NCBI GenBank assembly: GCA_034432655.1
Contig: DAOUBP010000162.1
Span: 1 to 64,000, forward strand
From: DAOUBP01 sp034432655
GTDB taxonomy: Bacteria > Chloroflexota > Anaerolineae > CG2-30-64-16
Reading direction: 5' to 3'
Length of the DNA stretch: 64,000 nt
Shown here: piece after piece, positions 18,887 to 26,645 of the stretch
How the letters are laid out: each line of letters starts with the position of its first letter
How positions within the stretch are numbered: the first letter of the stretch is position 1
Program-made: the position numbers and the translations under genes
Notes under the pieces: generated by a model
Seen by the model: the letters and a program-made list of their open reading frames with translations, nothing else
Told to the model about the DNA's origin: nothing
Database searches by the model: none

Positions 18887-19912
18887 ATGGAACGTACGAT
18901 AGCGCCGCAAAGCCGGCCGGAAGAGATCGTCGTGGATGCCGCGCTGCGTCCGCGCACCCTGGCCGAGATGATCGGACAAGACCGCCTGCGCGAAAACCTG
19001 GAGATTTTGATCCGGGCCGCGCGGGCGCGCCACGAGCCTTTGGACCATGTCCTGTTCTACGGCCCTCCCGGCCTGGGCAAAACGACGCTGGCCCATGTAT
19101 TGGCCAATGAGATGGGCGTAGGGCTGAAAGTCACAGCCGGCCCAGCCATTGAGCGCGCGGGCGACCTGGCTGCTATTCTTACCAACCTGCGCCAGGGCGA
19201 CATCCTGTTCATTGATGAGGTGCACCGTCTGGGCCGGGCAGTGGAAGAAGTGCTTTACCCGGCCATGGAAGACTTCGCGCTGGACATCGTGATCGGCAAG
19301 GGGCCTAGTGCGCGCAATATCCGGCTGAAACTGCCGCGTTTCACTCTTATCGGTGCGACTACCCGCCTGGCGCTGATGACTGCACCGCTGCGCGCCCGGT
19401 TCGGCGCAGTATACCGCTTCGATTTCTACGACCTGGCGGCTATGGAAGCCATCGTGGCCCGGGCCGCCAAACTGTTGCAGGTCCCGATCACGCCGGACGG
19501 CATCGCCGAGATCGCCCGGCGCGGCCGCGGCACCCCACGCGTGGCGCTGCGGCTCTTGCGCCGGGCGCGTGACTATGCTCAGGTGAGAGGCGACGGGGCG
19601 ATCACCGGTCAGGTCGCCGACGAAGCGCTGGCACTGCTGGACATTGACCCGCTGGGGTTAGACGCGCTGGATCGCGGGGTGTTGCGCCGCATCATCCGCG
19701 ACTTCCGCGGGGGGCCTGTCGGGTTGGAGACCATCGCCGCGTCCCTCTCGGAGGAGCCGGACACCATTATGGACGTGGTGGAGCCATACCTGCTACAGCT
19801 CGGCTTCCTGGAACGTACCCCCCGTGGTCGCGTGGCCACCCGCCGGGCTTATGAGCACCTGGGCGAGCCCTACCCTGAAACCGGTGAGCAGCCGGCACTG
19901 TTTGACCAGTAG
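18887..19912 (+). CDS. ruvB: Holliday junction helicase motor RuvB
   Basis: A 341-residue AAA+ ATPase that drives branch migration with RuvA. LRPRTLAEMIGQD opens the protein. Walker A is GPPGLGKTTLAHVLA, Walker B is ILFIDEVHRL, the sensor region is ATTRLALMTAPLRARFG, and the C-terminal winged-helix domain includes PYLLQLGFLERTPRGR. Length and domain order are standard. ruvA and ruvC are not adjacent. queA follows after 66 bases on the same strand, as in many bacteria. Confidence 0.97.
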   Translation: MERTIAPQSRPEEIVVDAALRPRTLAEMIGQDRLRENLEILIRAARARHEPLDHVLFYGPPGLGKTTLAHVLANEMGVGLKVTAGPAIERAGDLAAILTNLRQGDILFIDEVHRLGRAVEEVLYPAMEDFALDIVIGKGPSARNIRLKLPRFTLIGATTRLALMTAPLRARFGAVYRFDFYDLAAMEAIVARAAKLLQVPITPDGIAEIARRGRGTPRVALRLLRRARDYAQVRGDGAITGQVADEALALLDIDPLGLDALDRGVLRRIIRDFRGGPVGLETIAASLSEEPDTIMDVVEPYLLQLGFLERTPRGRVATRRAYEHLGEPYPETGEQPALFDQ

Positions 19913-19978
19913 AAAGCGAATTCCCAGAGGGACCGGGCCTCGCGGCGCAACTTGATCCCTTCGGGCACCAAATGATGT

Positions 19979-21187
19979 ATGAAAACCAGCGACTTCGATT
20001 ACTATCTGCCCCCGGAACTGATTGCCCAGAGCCCGATCGAGCCGCGTGACGCATCCCGCCTCATGGTGGTGGATCGCAGCACCGGTACGATCACCCATCG
20101 CATCTTTCGCGACATCCTGGAATACCTGCGCCCCGGCGACCTGCTGGTGGGCAACGACAGCCGGGTGATCCCTGCCCGGCTACACGGGGTGAAGCCAACG
20201 GGCGGCACGGTGGAGATCTTTCTGCTGCGGCCGGCTCTTATCCCCCTCGGCCCCCCTGCTCCTGAACATCACCTTTCGTTTCAGGGGCAGGGAGGAGGTA
20301 CAGAGAGCCTCTCCCCCTCTGACTCCGTTTCTTCTGCCGATGGAACTGCTGTCGGCAGAAGCGGGGCCCGGGGGGTGATGTGGGAATGCCTGGTCGGCGG
20401 CAAGGGGCTGCGACCTGGGGTACAGGTGCGCATCACCAGTCATGACGCAGGGCGCGCTATCACAGCCACCGTCCTGGCCGAAACCGAAGCGGGCGGCCGG
20501 ATTGTGGCCTTCGATCCTCCGGTGGACGAGTGGCTGTGGGACGTCGGCGAGGTGCCGTTGCCGCCCTACATTCATACGCCTCTGGCCGACCCTGAACGTT
20601 ATCAGACGGTTTATAGCCGCATCGAGGGTTCCGTAGCCTCTTCCACTGCGGGGCTGCATTTTACGCCGGAGTTGTTGCTGGCAGCGCGCGCCAAAGGGGT
20701 CAATCTGGCGTTTGTCACCCTGCATATCGGGTTGGACACCTTCCGGCCGGTTCAGGTAGAGGATATCGCACAGCACCAAATCCATCGGGAATGGGCTGAG
20801 CTGAGCGCGGAAACCGCACGGCTGGTCAACGAGACCACCCTGGCCGGCGGCCGGGTGATTGCGGTCGGCACCACTGTGGTGCGCACACTGGAAAGCGCGG
20901 CCAAGATCGCGCTGGGTTTCAAACCGTGCGACGAGATTCCGGCGGGCGTGGTCTGTGGATGGCAACGGGTGGCAGCATTTACCGGTGAGACCGACCTCTT
21001 CATCCGGCCCGGTCACGTTTTCCGGGCGGTGGACGCGCTGATCACCAACTTTCACCTGCCGCGATCCACGCTGCTGATGCTGGTCAGCGCGTTCGCGGGG
21101 AAAGCATTGATTGACCGGGCCTACGCCGAGGCGATCCGGGAGCGGTATCGTTTCTACAGTTTTGGGGATGCGATGCTGATCTTATAG
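19979..21187 (+). CDS. queA: tRNA preQ1 ribosyltransferase-isomerase QueA with an internal insertion
   Basis: A 402-residue enzyme that transfers ribose from S-adenosylmethionine to 7-aminomethyl-deazaguanine in tRNA during queuosine synthesis. YYLPPELIAQSPIEPRDASR, GNDSRVIPARL, STAGLHFT and TNFHLPRSTLLMLV are typical. Usual length is about 340-350; the excess is a low-complexity Ser/Gly/Pro stretch of about 45 residues between the strand GTVEIFLLR and WECLVGG (about residues 84-130). The DNA there includes a 10-base-pair palindrome (20331-20361). The reading frame stays open, so the protein is probably functional, with an added loop. Confidence 0.94.
   Translation: MKTSDFDYYLPPELIAQSPIEPRDASRLMVVDRSTGTITHRIFRDILEYLRPGDLLVGNDSRVIPARLHGVKPTGGTVEIFLLRPALIPLGPPAPEHHLSFQGQGGGTESLSPSDSVSSADGTAVGRSGARGVMWECLVGGKGLRPGVQVRITSHDAGRAITATVLAETEAGGRIVAFDPPVDEWLWDVGEVPLPPYIHTPLADPERYQTVYSRIEGSVASSTAGLHFTPELLLAARAKGVNLAFVTLHIGLDTFRPVQVEDIAQHQIHREWAELSAETARLVNETTLAGGRVIAVGTTVVRTLESAAKIALGFKPCDEIPAGVVCGWQRVAAFTGETDLFIRPGHVFRAVDALITNFHLPRSTLLMLVSAFAGKALIDRAYAEAIRERYRFYSFGDAMLIL
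20331..20361. repeat. Palindrome inside queA
   Basis: CTTCTGCCGA (20331-20340) and TCGGCAGAAG (20352-20361) form a perfect 10-base-pair inverted repeat with an 11-base spacer. It lies within the extra in-frame segment of queA. The spacer length equals that of the longer palindrome at 25590-25638. Confidence 0.8.
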
Positions 21188-21273
21188 GCGCGTGATGCGA
21201 CTCGGGCAAGCCCCGACGTCTACAGCCCTTGAACGCAATTTACGGTGTAAGCGACACCTCTCGTCGCGAGGCA

Positions 21274-22041
21274 TCATGCCAGGCCCAACGCCTTCGCCAC
21301 CTCATCCGGCTTCCAGTCCACGATGATCTGCCCCTTGATCTCAAAAGTGGGCGTGGTCTCATAACCCCGCGCCCAGCCGCGTACTTTGGCGGCTGCCGCC
21401 CGATCTTTGGAGATGTCCACTTCGACGTAGGGGATGTTGCGCATCTGCAGCCAGGCGCGCGCCTGCCGGCAATCACCGCACCAGGGTGTGCAATAGAGGA
21501 TGACATCGGCCGCGGAGCGCTCTGCAGGCGCGGCCGCAGCCGCAACGTGCTCGGCCTCTGCCAGTGCTGCCGCAGCTTCCGGCTCCAGCCCGGCCAGGAC
21601 TTGGAAGAGCTCGTCGTTGTTGGGCTGATCGCTGATGTCGTGCACATCCACATAGCGGACGATCCCCTGCTTGTCTACGACGAAGATTGCGCGCTCGGTG
21701 AAACCCTCTCGTCGCAACACGCCATAGAGCTGGGCGACCTGGCCGTGGGGGAAGAAGTCAGAAAGCAGAGGATAAGTGATGCCGCCCAGGCTCTCCGCCC
21801 ATGCCTTCAGACACGCCGTGCTGTCCACGCTGAGGCCCAGAACCTGGGCCTTGATCCCTTCGAACCGGGCCAGAGCAGCCTGATACGAAGGGATCTGACT
21901 CGTTCAAACGGGGGTCCAGGCCAACGGGAAGAAAGCCAGCACGACGTTCGCCTTGCCGCGGTAGTCGCTCAAGGAGATTGTGCGGCCGTCGTGACTCTTC
22001 AGGGTAAAGTCTGGGGCAATGTCACCGACTTTTACCGGCAT
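21274..22041 (-). CDS. Selenocysteine peroxiredoxin (AhpE-like) fused to a glutaredoxin/mycoredoxin domain; TGA at codon 46 read as Sec
   Basis: Read from ATG 22041 (GGAGG seven bases upstream), the frame runs 255 codons with a single in-frame TGA at codon 46 (21904-21906). The TGA falls exactly where peroxiredoxins have the peroxidatic cysteine: FFPLAWTPV, then TGA, then TSQIPSY. The frame continues with the typical fold (VLGLSVDST, YPLLSDFFPHG, RAIFVVDKQGIVRYV). After an Ala/Glu linker comes a thioredoxin-fold domain with CTPWCGDC (C184, C188, C191), close to mycoredoxin/NrdH. A 10-base-pair hairpin starts 8 bases after the TGA, and selB is in the same window. It would reduce peroxides using its own glutaredoxin domain. 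It overlaps the DUF3786 gene by 20 bases. A nonsense mutation is the alternative but fits poorly. Confidence 0.86.
21853..21895 (-). promoter_or_regulatory. Putative bacterial SECIS hairpin
   Basis: In the mRNA, GAUCCCUUCG (21895 to 21886) pairs perfectly with CGAAGGGAUC (21862 to 21853), enclosing 23 bases. A GGC/GCC mini-stem closes a 7-base UGCUCUG apical loop. The stem begins 8 bases after the UGA. Position and shape fit bacterial SelB-binding hairpins, which lie inside the reading frame just after the Sec codon. The loop is not identical to the E. coli GGUCU loop. Confidence 0.75.
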
Positions 22042-22705
22042 TGTTTACCTCCGAAAAATGGACCAATTTGTGAGCCAACCAATCCCCGATCCCCGAGAGA
22101 TCCTCGGTTGGCAAGTAATGGCCGGCGTTGGCATCGAACAGAATCCGGGCCCGGCCGGGGAATTCCTCATCCCCCTCCCAAAGCTGTACCGCGAGCGCCA
22201 GGCGAGGTAACGCCTGAAAACGGAAGAACGCATCTGGGGGCGCCAGGCCGCCGGCCGGCCCGGCGGTCAACACCGTGCCGCCGAGCGCGAGCGCGGCCTG
22301 GCGAAAGCCGGCCACGTCGTTCTCGAACCGCTGTGCCAACAATGCCTCGGCATGGTTGGCGAACGCCTGGGCATAGAACATGCCGTCAGGCAGCTGCCGG
22401 AAGGCCAGCCAGCGGTCGGCCGGGGGTGTGCCGTCCGCCTTCAGCAGATAGTGCATCAGCACAATGGCAATGGTAACATGCGCTGGCTTCCCTGTGTCTT
22501 GCACCCACGCCTCGCCGGCCGGATGGGTGAGCAAGTGCAGCCGGCCGAAATAGGGAACCAGCACTCCCTCCGCTGTTAACGTGCAACCGGCCAGCGCAGC
22601 GCAACGCGCCGGATCGGCTGCGGCCCAATCGTCGCAAGCGCGGTCGTAAGCGAGTTGGAAACGGCGGTTAGAGTCGAGTTGGGGCATGGGTATCGGCGTT
22701 CTCAC
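22022..22705 (-). CDS. DUF3786 protein
   Basis: A 227-residue soluble protein that resembles the DUF3786 family known from anaerobes, often beside corrinoid or iron-sulfur proteins. Visible landmarks are LAGCTLTAEGVLVPYFGR, an internal HYLLKADGTPPADRWLAFRQLPDG-like stretch (about residues 84-107), and the C-terminal LFDANAGHYLPTEDL. No cofactor motif is clear. The likely start is GTG 22705, whose first bases overlap the acyl-CoA dehydrogenase stop (GTGA); ATG 22687 is an alternative. Its end overlaps the selenoperoxiredoxin start by 20 bases, so the three genes form one unit. Family assignment is from memory of its pattern. Confidence 0.68.
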   Translation of the reverse strand: MRTPIPMPQLDSNRRFQLAYDRACDDWAAADPARCAALAGCTLTAEGVLVPYFGRLHLLTHPAGEAWVQDTGKPAHVTIAIVLMHYLLKADGTPPADRWLAFRQLPDGMFYAQAFANHAEALLAQRFENDVAGFRQAALALGGTVLTAGPAGGLAPPDAFFRFQALPRLALAVQLWEGDEEFPGRARILFDANAGHYLPTEDLSGIGDWLAHKLVHFSEVNNAGKSR

Positions 22706-23913
22706 AGCCTCGGGTTCGTATACTCGTTCCCGATCAACTCCCGTGCGATGATCATGCGCATAATGTTCATGCCGCCCTCGGCGCCGATGGAGTAGGAACG
22801 GACCCCGCGAATCCCCATCTCGATGGGGTACTCAGTCGTGTAGCCCATCGCGCCCAGCCAGTTAGCCACCTCGTTGAAGGTCTCAAATGCCATGATGGGC
22901 GCGCGCAGCTTGGCCATTGCACCATACAAAGCGACGTCACGATGCTTGAATGTGCCCTTGCTGTACATCTCGTCCGCCATCCACGCGGCCTTATAAGTCA
23001 ACAACCGTGCCGCCTCGATATCGGTAAAACGCTCGGCGGCCGGGAAGTTGATCCCCTGAAACGCAGCCAGTGGCTTACCGAACGCCTTGCGCTGGCGGAT
23101 ATACTCCACCCCCATCTGCAAGGCGGTCTCCGCGGCGCCGCAGCAGGTCGCGCCGATCAACGCGCGTGCATAAGTGTAGCCTTCCATCGCGTAGTAGAAA
23201 CCGCGTCCGACCTCGCCGATCCGGTAGTGATCGGATAACGGCAGGTTCTCCATGTTGAACCCACCGGTGGAGATGCCGGTGCGGCCCCAGTTATGGATCA
23301 GCGTGGTGGTAATGTGCGGGTTATCTTTGATGGGCACGGCGAAGAAGGTGAAGCCCTTGTGGCCGGCCTCAGGGTCGGTGCGTACCAGCGTCATATACGC
23401 GCCGCCCATACGCAGCGATTCCTTGATGCCGCTGATATACAGCTTCTCGCCGTTGAGCACCCAGTTGCCGTCCGCAGTGCGTTCGGCCCGGGAGCGCGTT
23501 GCGCCCTCGATATCGGAACCGCCGCTCGGCTCGGTGGACGCAATGCCCAGGAACGCTTTGCCGGCTGTCACTGCAGGCAAGATCTCTTCTTTGAGTGCCT
23601 CGCTGGCGTAGCGCTCAAAGACAAAGCCCCAACTGGCCTGCACCAGGTACATCACCGGGATCGCCAGGCTGATGTCGGCCCGGCCCAATTCCTCGGCCGC
23701 AATAGTAGCCATGGTCATGTTCATGCCCTGGCCGCCGTATTTCTCGGACACCGTCGGCGCCCACAGTCCCATGTCGGCCATCCCCTTGATGATCTCCTCA
23801 GGGATGTGATGGCCGCTGTCAATCTCGCGCACGCGCGGCGCGATCTTCTTTTGCGCAAAGTCGCGCACGGCCTTGCGCCACATCTGTTGCTCTTCGGTCC
23901 AACCGAAATCCAT
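22702..23913 (-). CDS. Acyl-CoA dehydrogenase
   Basis: A 403-residue flavoprotein that oxidises acyl-CoA to enoyl-CoA with electron transfer flavoprotein as acceptor. The family landmarks are present: AFLGIASTEPSGGSDIEG, LNGEKLYISGI, GRTGISTGGFNMENLPL, the IRQRKAFGKPLAAFQGI box and a C-terminal ERFTDIEAARLLTYKAAW followed by the GGMNIMRMIIARELIG FAD-binding end. Chain-length preference cannot be told. It leads the operon with DUF3786 and the selenoperoxiredoxin. ETF genes are not nearby. Confidence 0.92.
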   Translation of the reverse strand: MDFGWTEEQQMWRKAVRDFAQKKIAPRVREIDSGHHIPEEIIKGMADMGLWAPTVSEKYGGQGMNMTMATIAAEELGRADISLAIPVMYLVQASWGFVFERYASEALKEEILPAVTAGKAFLGIASTEPSGGSDIEGATRSRAERTADGNWVLNGEKLYISGIKESLRMGGAYMTLVRTDPEAGHKGFTFFAVPIKDNPHITTTLIHNWGRTGISTGGFNMENLPLSDHYRIGEVGRGFYYAMEGYTYARALIGATCCGAAETALQMGVEYIRQRKAFGKPLAAFQGINFPAAERFTDIEAARLLTYKAAWMADEMYSKGTFKHRDVALYGAMAKLRAPIMAFETFNEVANWLGAMGYTTEYPIEMGIRGVRSYSIGAEGGMNIMRMIIARELIGNEYTNPRL

Positions 23914-23954
23914 AACTTCCTCCTTGAAGTAATCAATGATCAGGTGTCAAGGGT

Positions 23955-23983
23955 CAGAGGTCGGCCCTGGCTTCTGACCTCTG
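23955..23983. repeat. Inverted repeat between the CBS gene and the acyl-CoA dehydrogenase
   Basis: CAGAGGTC (23955-23962) and GACCTCTG (23976-23983) form an 8-base-pair hairpin in the 78-base spacer. There is no T run, so this is more likely one of the local repeat elements than a terminator. Confidence 0.5.
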
Positions 23984-23991
23984 GCTCCTGT

Positions 23992-24408
23992 CTATTCCTG
24001 CTCAGCTCCTTGTACCAACGCTTTCACCAGGTCGCTGCTGGAGACGACGCCGGCCAGCTTATGCTCTTCGATGACGATGGCGTTCTGGATGCCGACACGC
24101 GCCATGAGTTGAGCCACAAAAGGCAACCGCAGATTGGGATTCACCACGATCAGCGGCTTCACCATCACATCGGCCACACGAGTGCGCGTGGGAGGCAGCG
24201 ATCTGGCGATCACGCGGTAGACCACCTCCTGAAAGGTGAGAATGCCGTAAGCATCATCTTCGTCGGCCCGATCCACAATGGCCACCTGGCAGTTGCACGC
24301 CACCATCTTCTCAACAGCTTCCTGAACCGTGGCCAGAGGGGAAATGAGGATGAACTCACGGTTCATCACATCTCGCGCACGTAATGAATAGATCTGGTGG
24401 GTGTCCAT
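23992..24408 (-). CDS. CBS-domain pair protein
   Basis: A 138-residue protein made of two CBS motifs: ARDVMNREFILISPLATVQE at the start and VADVMVKPLIVVNPNLRLPF in the middle, each ending in a V/I-x-D-x-D/E-x2 type strand (DEDDAYGILTFQEV; EEHKLAGVVSSSDLVKAL). Such pairs bind adenine nucleotides and usually regulate a partner. No partner domain is fused. It has its own promoter and precedes the acyl-CoA dehydrogenase by 78 bases. Confidence 0.85.
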   Translation of the reverse strand: MDTHQIYSLRARDVMNREFILISPLATVQEAVEKMVACNCQVAIVDRADEDDAYGILTFQEVVYRVIARSLPPTRTRVADVMVKPLIVVNPNLRLPFVAQLMARVGIQNAIVIEEHKLAGVVSSSDLVKALVQGAEQE

Positions 24409-24497
24409 AAATCAGGCTCCTTGACCTGAGGTAACAGGTGATCGTTCGCGTGTACCGGCGTAGCTCTCATCCGCCATGGCCGGCTGTAGACGGCCTC

Positions 24498-24526
24498 AGT
24501 CTAGCACGAAGAGCCGATCTCGACAA
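24498..24526 (-). promoter_or_regulatory. Promoter of the CBS-domain gene
   Basis: Minus-strand TTGTCG (24521-24526), 17 bases, then TAGACT (24498-24503), about 90 bases upstream of the start. The 262-base divergent region up to 24671 also holds the short stem GCTTG/CAAGC around 24592-24609 and a TTATTCAC/GTGAATAA pair. No gene is seen there. Confidence 0.45.
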
Positions 24527-24670
24527 CTTTTATTCACGAACTCAAACCGGACACTGTAACCTTCCCGGGACTTGTGCATCATAAAAATCGGCTTGTGAAT
24601 AATCAAGCCAACATATTGACCGTTCGCCGTTGACTGAGAAGTTCTATCCTTACCAGGAGGTTGATCACAA

Positions 24671-25327
24671 ATGGAACCTACACAAGCCACACCTGTATCC
24701 CTGCCGCGCCTGAACGAGCCGGCACCCGCATTCGAGGCCGTCACCACACACGGCGTTATCCGCCTGGCGGACTACGAAGGCTCATGGTTGATCCTGTTCT
24801 CGCACCCGGCCGATTTCACACCGGTCTGCACCACCGAATTCATCGCTTTTGCCGAGATCTATCCCGAGTTGCAAAAGCGCGGGGTAGAGCTCCTCGGCCT
24901 GAGCATTGACAGCGTATACTCGCATATCGCCTGGCTGCGCAACATCGAGGAAAAGATGGGGGTTAAGATCCCGTTCCCGATCATTGCAGACCTGGACAAA
25001 AAGGTCGCAACCCTCTACGGCATGATCCAGCCAGGGGAGAGCAACACCGAGACTTCGCGCTGTGTCTTCATCATTGATCCCAAGGGCATCCTGCGCGCGA
25101 TGATCTACTATCCGCTGAGCCTCGGCCGCAACATGCAGGAGATCCTGCGGGTCATTGACGGCCTGCAAACCGCCGACAAATATCAGGTGGCTATTCCTGC
25201 CAACTGGCATCCCGGTGACAAGGTGATCGTCCCGCCGCCGAAGACGATGGAGATGGCCGAGGAACGCCTGGGGGCCGGTTACGAGTGTGTGGACTGGTAC
25301 CTCTGCCGGAAGACGTTGGAAGGTTGA
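24671..25327 (+). CDS. Peroxiredoxin, Prx6/1-Cys type
   Basis: A 218-residue peroxiredoxin that reduces hydrogen peroxide and organic peroxides. The peroxidatic cysteine is C53 in HPADFTPVCTTEF, with the conserved Thr and a downstream Arg in NTETSRCVFIIDPKG. The C-terminal extension (VIVPPPKTMEMAEERLG and YECVDWYLC) is that of the Prx6 group and includes further Cys. Start ATG has AGGAGG at good spacing. Unlike the fusion at 21274-22041, this paralogue keeps an ordinary Cys codon, which makes a useful internal comparison. A small winged-helix gene follows 4 bases after the stop. Confidence 0.93.
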   Translation: MEPTQATPVSLPRLNEPAPAFEAVTTHGVIRLADYEGSWLILFSHPADFTPVCTTEFIAFAEIYPELQKRGVELLGLSIDSVYSHIAWLRNIEEKMGVKIPFPIIADLDKKVATLYGMIQPGESNTETSRCVFIIDPKGILRAMIYYPLSLGRNMQEILRVIDGLQTADKYQVAIPANWHPGDKVIVPPPKTMEMAEERLGAGYECVDWYLCRKTLEG

Positions 25328-25331
25328 ACTG

Positions 25332-25559
25332 ATGGCCTGCGTCAATGCTGATGGCACCCTGACGAAGTCGGCACAAGCTGTCTTGGAGGCGCTGCGGGAA
25401 CCTGCCACGCCGCCTGAGGTCGCCATGAAAACGGGGTTCCCGCTTTATCGCATCCGCAGCAGCCTGCGTGAGTTGAAAGAGGCCGGCCTGCTGGATGAAC
25501 AGCTCGACGGCCGCTATCATCTAACCGTTGCCGGGTTGGAACGGATCGGCGCGAAGTAG
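25332..25559 (+). CDS. Small winged-helix protein
   Basis: A 75-residue protein consistent with a single winged helix: a first helix (LTKSAQAVLEALREP), a helix-turn-helix part (TPPEVAMKTGFPLYRIRSSL) and a wing (LLDEQLDGRYHLTVAGLERI). The ATG lies 4 bases after the peroxiredoxin stop, so the two are probably one operon. It could be a redox- or metal-independent transcription factor acting on this operon. It has a single Cys near the start. Function is not established. Confidence 0.65.
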   Translation: MACVNADGTLTKSAQAVLEALREPATPPEVAMKTGFPLYRIRSSLRELKEAGLLDEQLDGRYHLTVAGLERIGAK

Positions 25560-25589
25560 CCGCTCACATCCTGCAGGTTGTGAAGTCCG

Positions 25590-25638
25590 GAAGAAATGTT
25601 TCGGCGGACAGTTTTGCTATCCGCCGAAACATTTCTTC
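25590..25638. terminator. Large palindrome between convergent genes
   Basis: A perfect 19-base-pair inverted repeat, 25590-25608 with 25620-25638, has an 11-base loop and an inner core of TTCGGCGGA/TCCGCCGAA. It lies between the winged-helix gene (plus) and metF (minus) and could stop transcription from both sides. There is no long T run on either side, so it may instead be a dispersed palindromic element. Confidence 0.6.
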
Positions 25639-25661
25639 GGCCATCTGTTCAGCACGGTTTT

Positions 25662-26645
25662 TTACACCACCGGCCGCGGGTACAACCCCAGCATCTCGCA
25701 CACCTGCGGCACGGCCGCCGGCCAGCTCACGGCCATGATGTGGAGGCCGCGCACGCCTTCGATCTCCCGCACCTGGTTGGCGATCTCGCAGCAGATGTCG
25801 AGCCCGGCCTTCTGCTGATCTTCCTTCGACTTCCCTTCCAGCCGCTTGATCACCCAATCCGGCACGTCCATGCCCGCCACTTCGTTCTTCATGTACTCGG
25901 CCGCGCGCAGCGAACGCACCGGCCCCACCCCGGCCAGGATGACAACTTTCTCGTGCAGTCCCAGGTCCACCACCCGCTTCATGAACTCCCGGAACCGCTC
26001 GACGTTGAAGATCAGTTGCGTCTGGATGAACTGCGCGCCCGCCACGATCTTCTTCGCCAGCCGATAGGGGCGGTATTCGTACGGCGGCGCAAACGGGTTT
26101 TCCACCGCGCCGATGAAAAAGTCGGGCGCGATCTTGGGGATCGGCTTGCCGTTCTCGAAAACTTGATTGTCGCGCATCATGCGTGCCATGCGGATCAAGT
26201 TGATCGAATCCATGTCGTACACCGGCTTGGCCTGCGGATGATCCCCCCAGATCGGATGGTCGCCGCTCAAGCATAGGATCGTGTTGATGCCGAAGACATA
26301 CGCGCCCATCATGTCGCCCTGGATCCCCAGCCGGTTGCGATCGCGACAGGTGAACTGGACCACCGGCTCCATGCCGGCTTGCTTCAGCATGATGCCCACC
26401 GCCAGGCTGGAGACATGCACCATGGCCGATTGGTTATCGGTGACGTTGTACGCGTCGCCGTAGCCCTTCAGGGTCTTGATCTCGCGCTGGATCGCCTCCA
26501 GATTCGGGCCAACCGGTGGCGACACTTCGACGCACACCGGAAAATGCCCTGCCGCAATGACCTTTGCCAGATTGCTGCTCATCCCTTTCAACCCGGTTTG
26601 TACCGGAGCGGGTGCCGCAGGCGGAGTCAGTATAGGTGCGTTCAT
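25662..26645 (-). CDS. metF: Methylenetetrahydrofolate reductase
   Basis: A 327-residue TIM-barrel flavoenzyme that reduces methylene-THF to methyl-THF, the last step of the methyl branch of the acetyl-CoA pathway. PVCVEVSPPVGPN is the N-terminal strand, YNVTDNQSAMVHVSS and VQFTCRDRNRLGIQGDMMGA follow, and AGAQFIQTQLIFNVERF is the substrate-loop region. It lacks the C-terminal SAM domain of eukaryotic enzymes. It overlaps metV by ATGA and has AGGAGG upstream, so the pair is likely a MetVF complex. Hdr or RnfC2 partners are absent nearby. Confidence 0.93.
   Translation of the reverse strand: MNAPILTPPAAPAPVQTGLKGMSSNLAKVIAAGHFPVCVEVSPPVGPNLEAIQREIKTLKGYGDAYNVTDNQSAMVHVSSLAVGIMLKQAGMEPVVQFTCRDRNRLGIQGDMMGAYVFGINTILCLSGDHPIWGDHPQAKPVYDMDSINLIRMARMMRDNQVFENGKPIPKIAPDFFIGAVENPFAPPYEYRPYRLAKKIVAGAQFIQTQLIFNVERFREFMKRVVDLGLHEKVVILAGVGPVRSLRAAEYMKNEVAGMDVPDWVIKRLEGKSKEDQQKAGLDICCEIANQVREIEGVRGLHIMAVSWPAAVPQVCEMLGLYPRPVV

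Noticed and set aside
21274..22041. Reading the peroxiredoxin TGA as a pseudogene or a sequencing error
   Set aside because: The stop sits exactly at the peroxidatic residue, the frame stays open and conserved afterwards, a strong hairpin follows at the right distance, and selB is present. An error changing TGC/TGT to TGA remains possible but is less likely.
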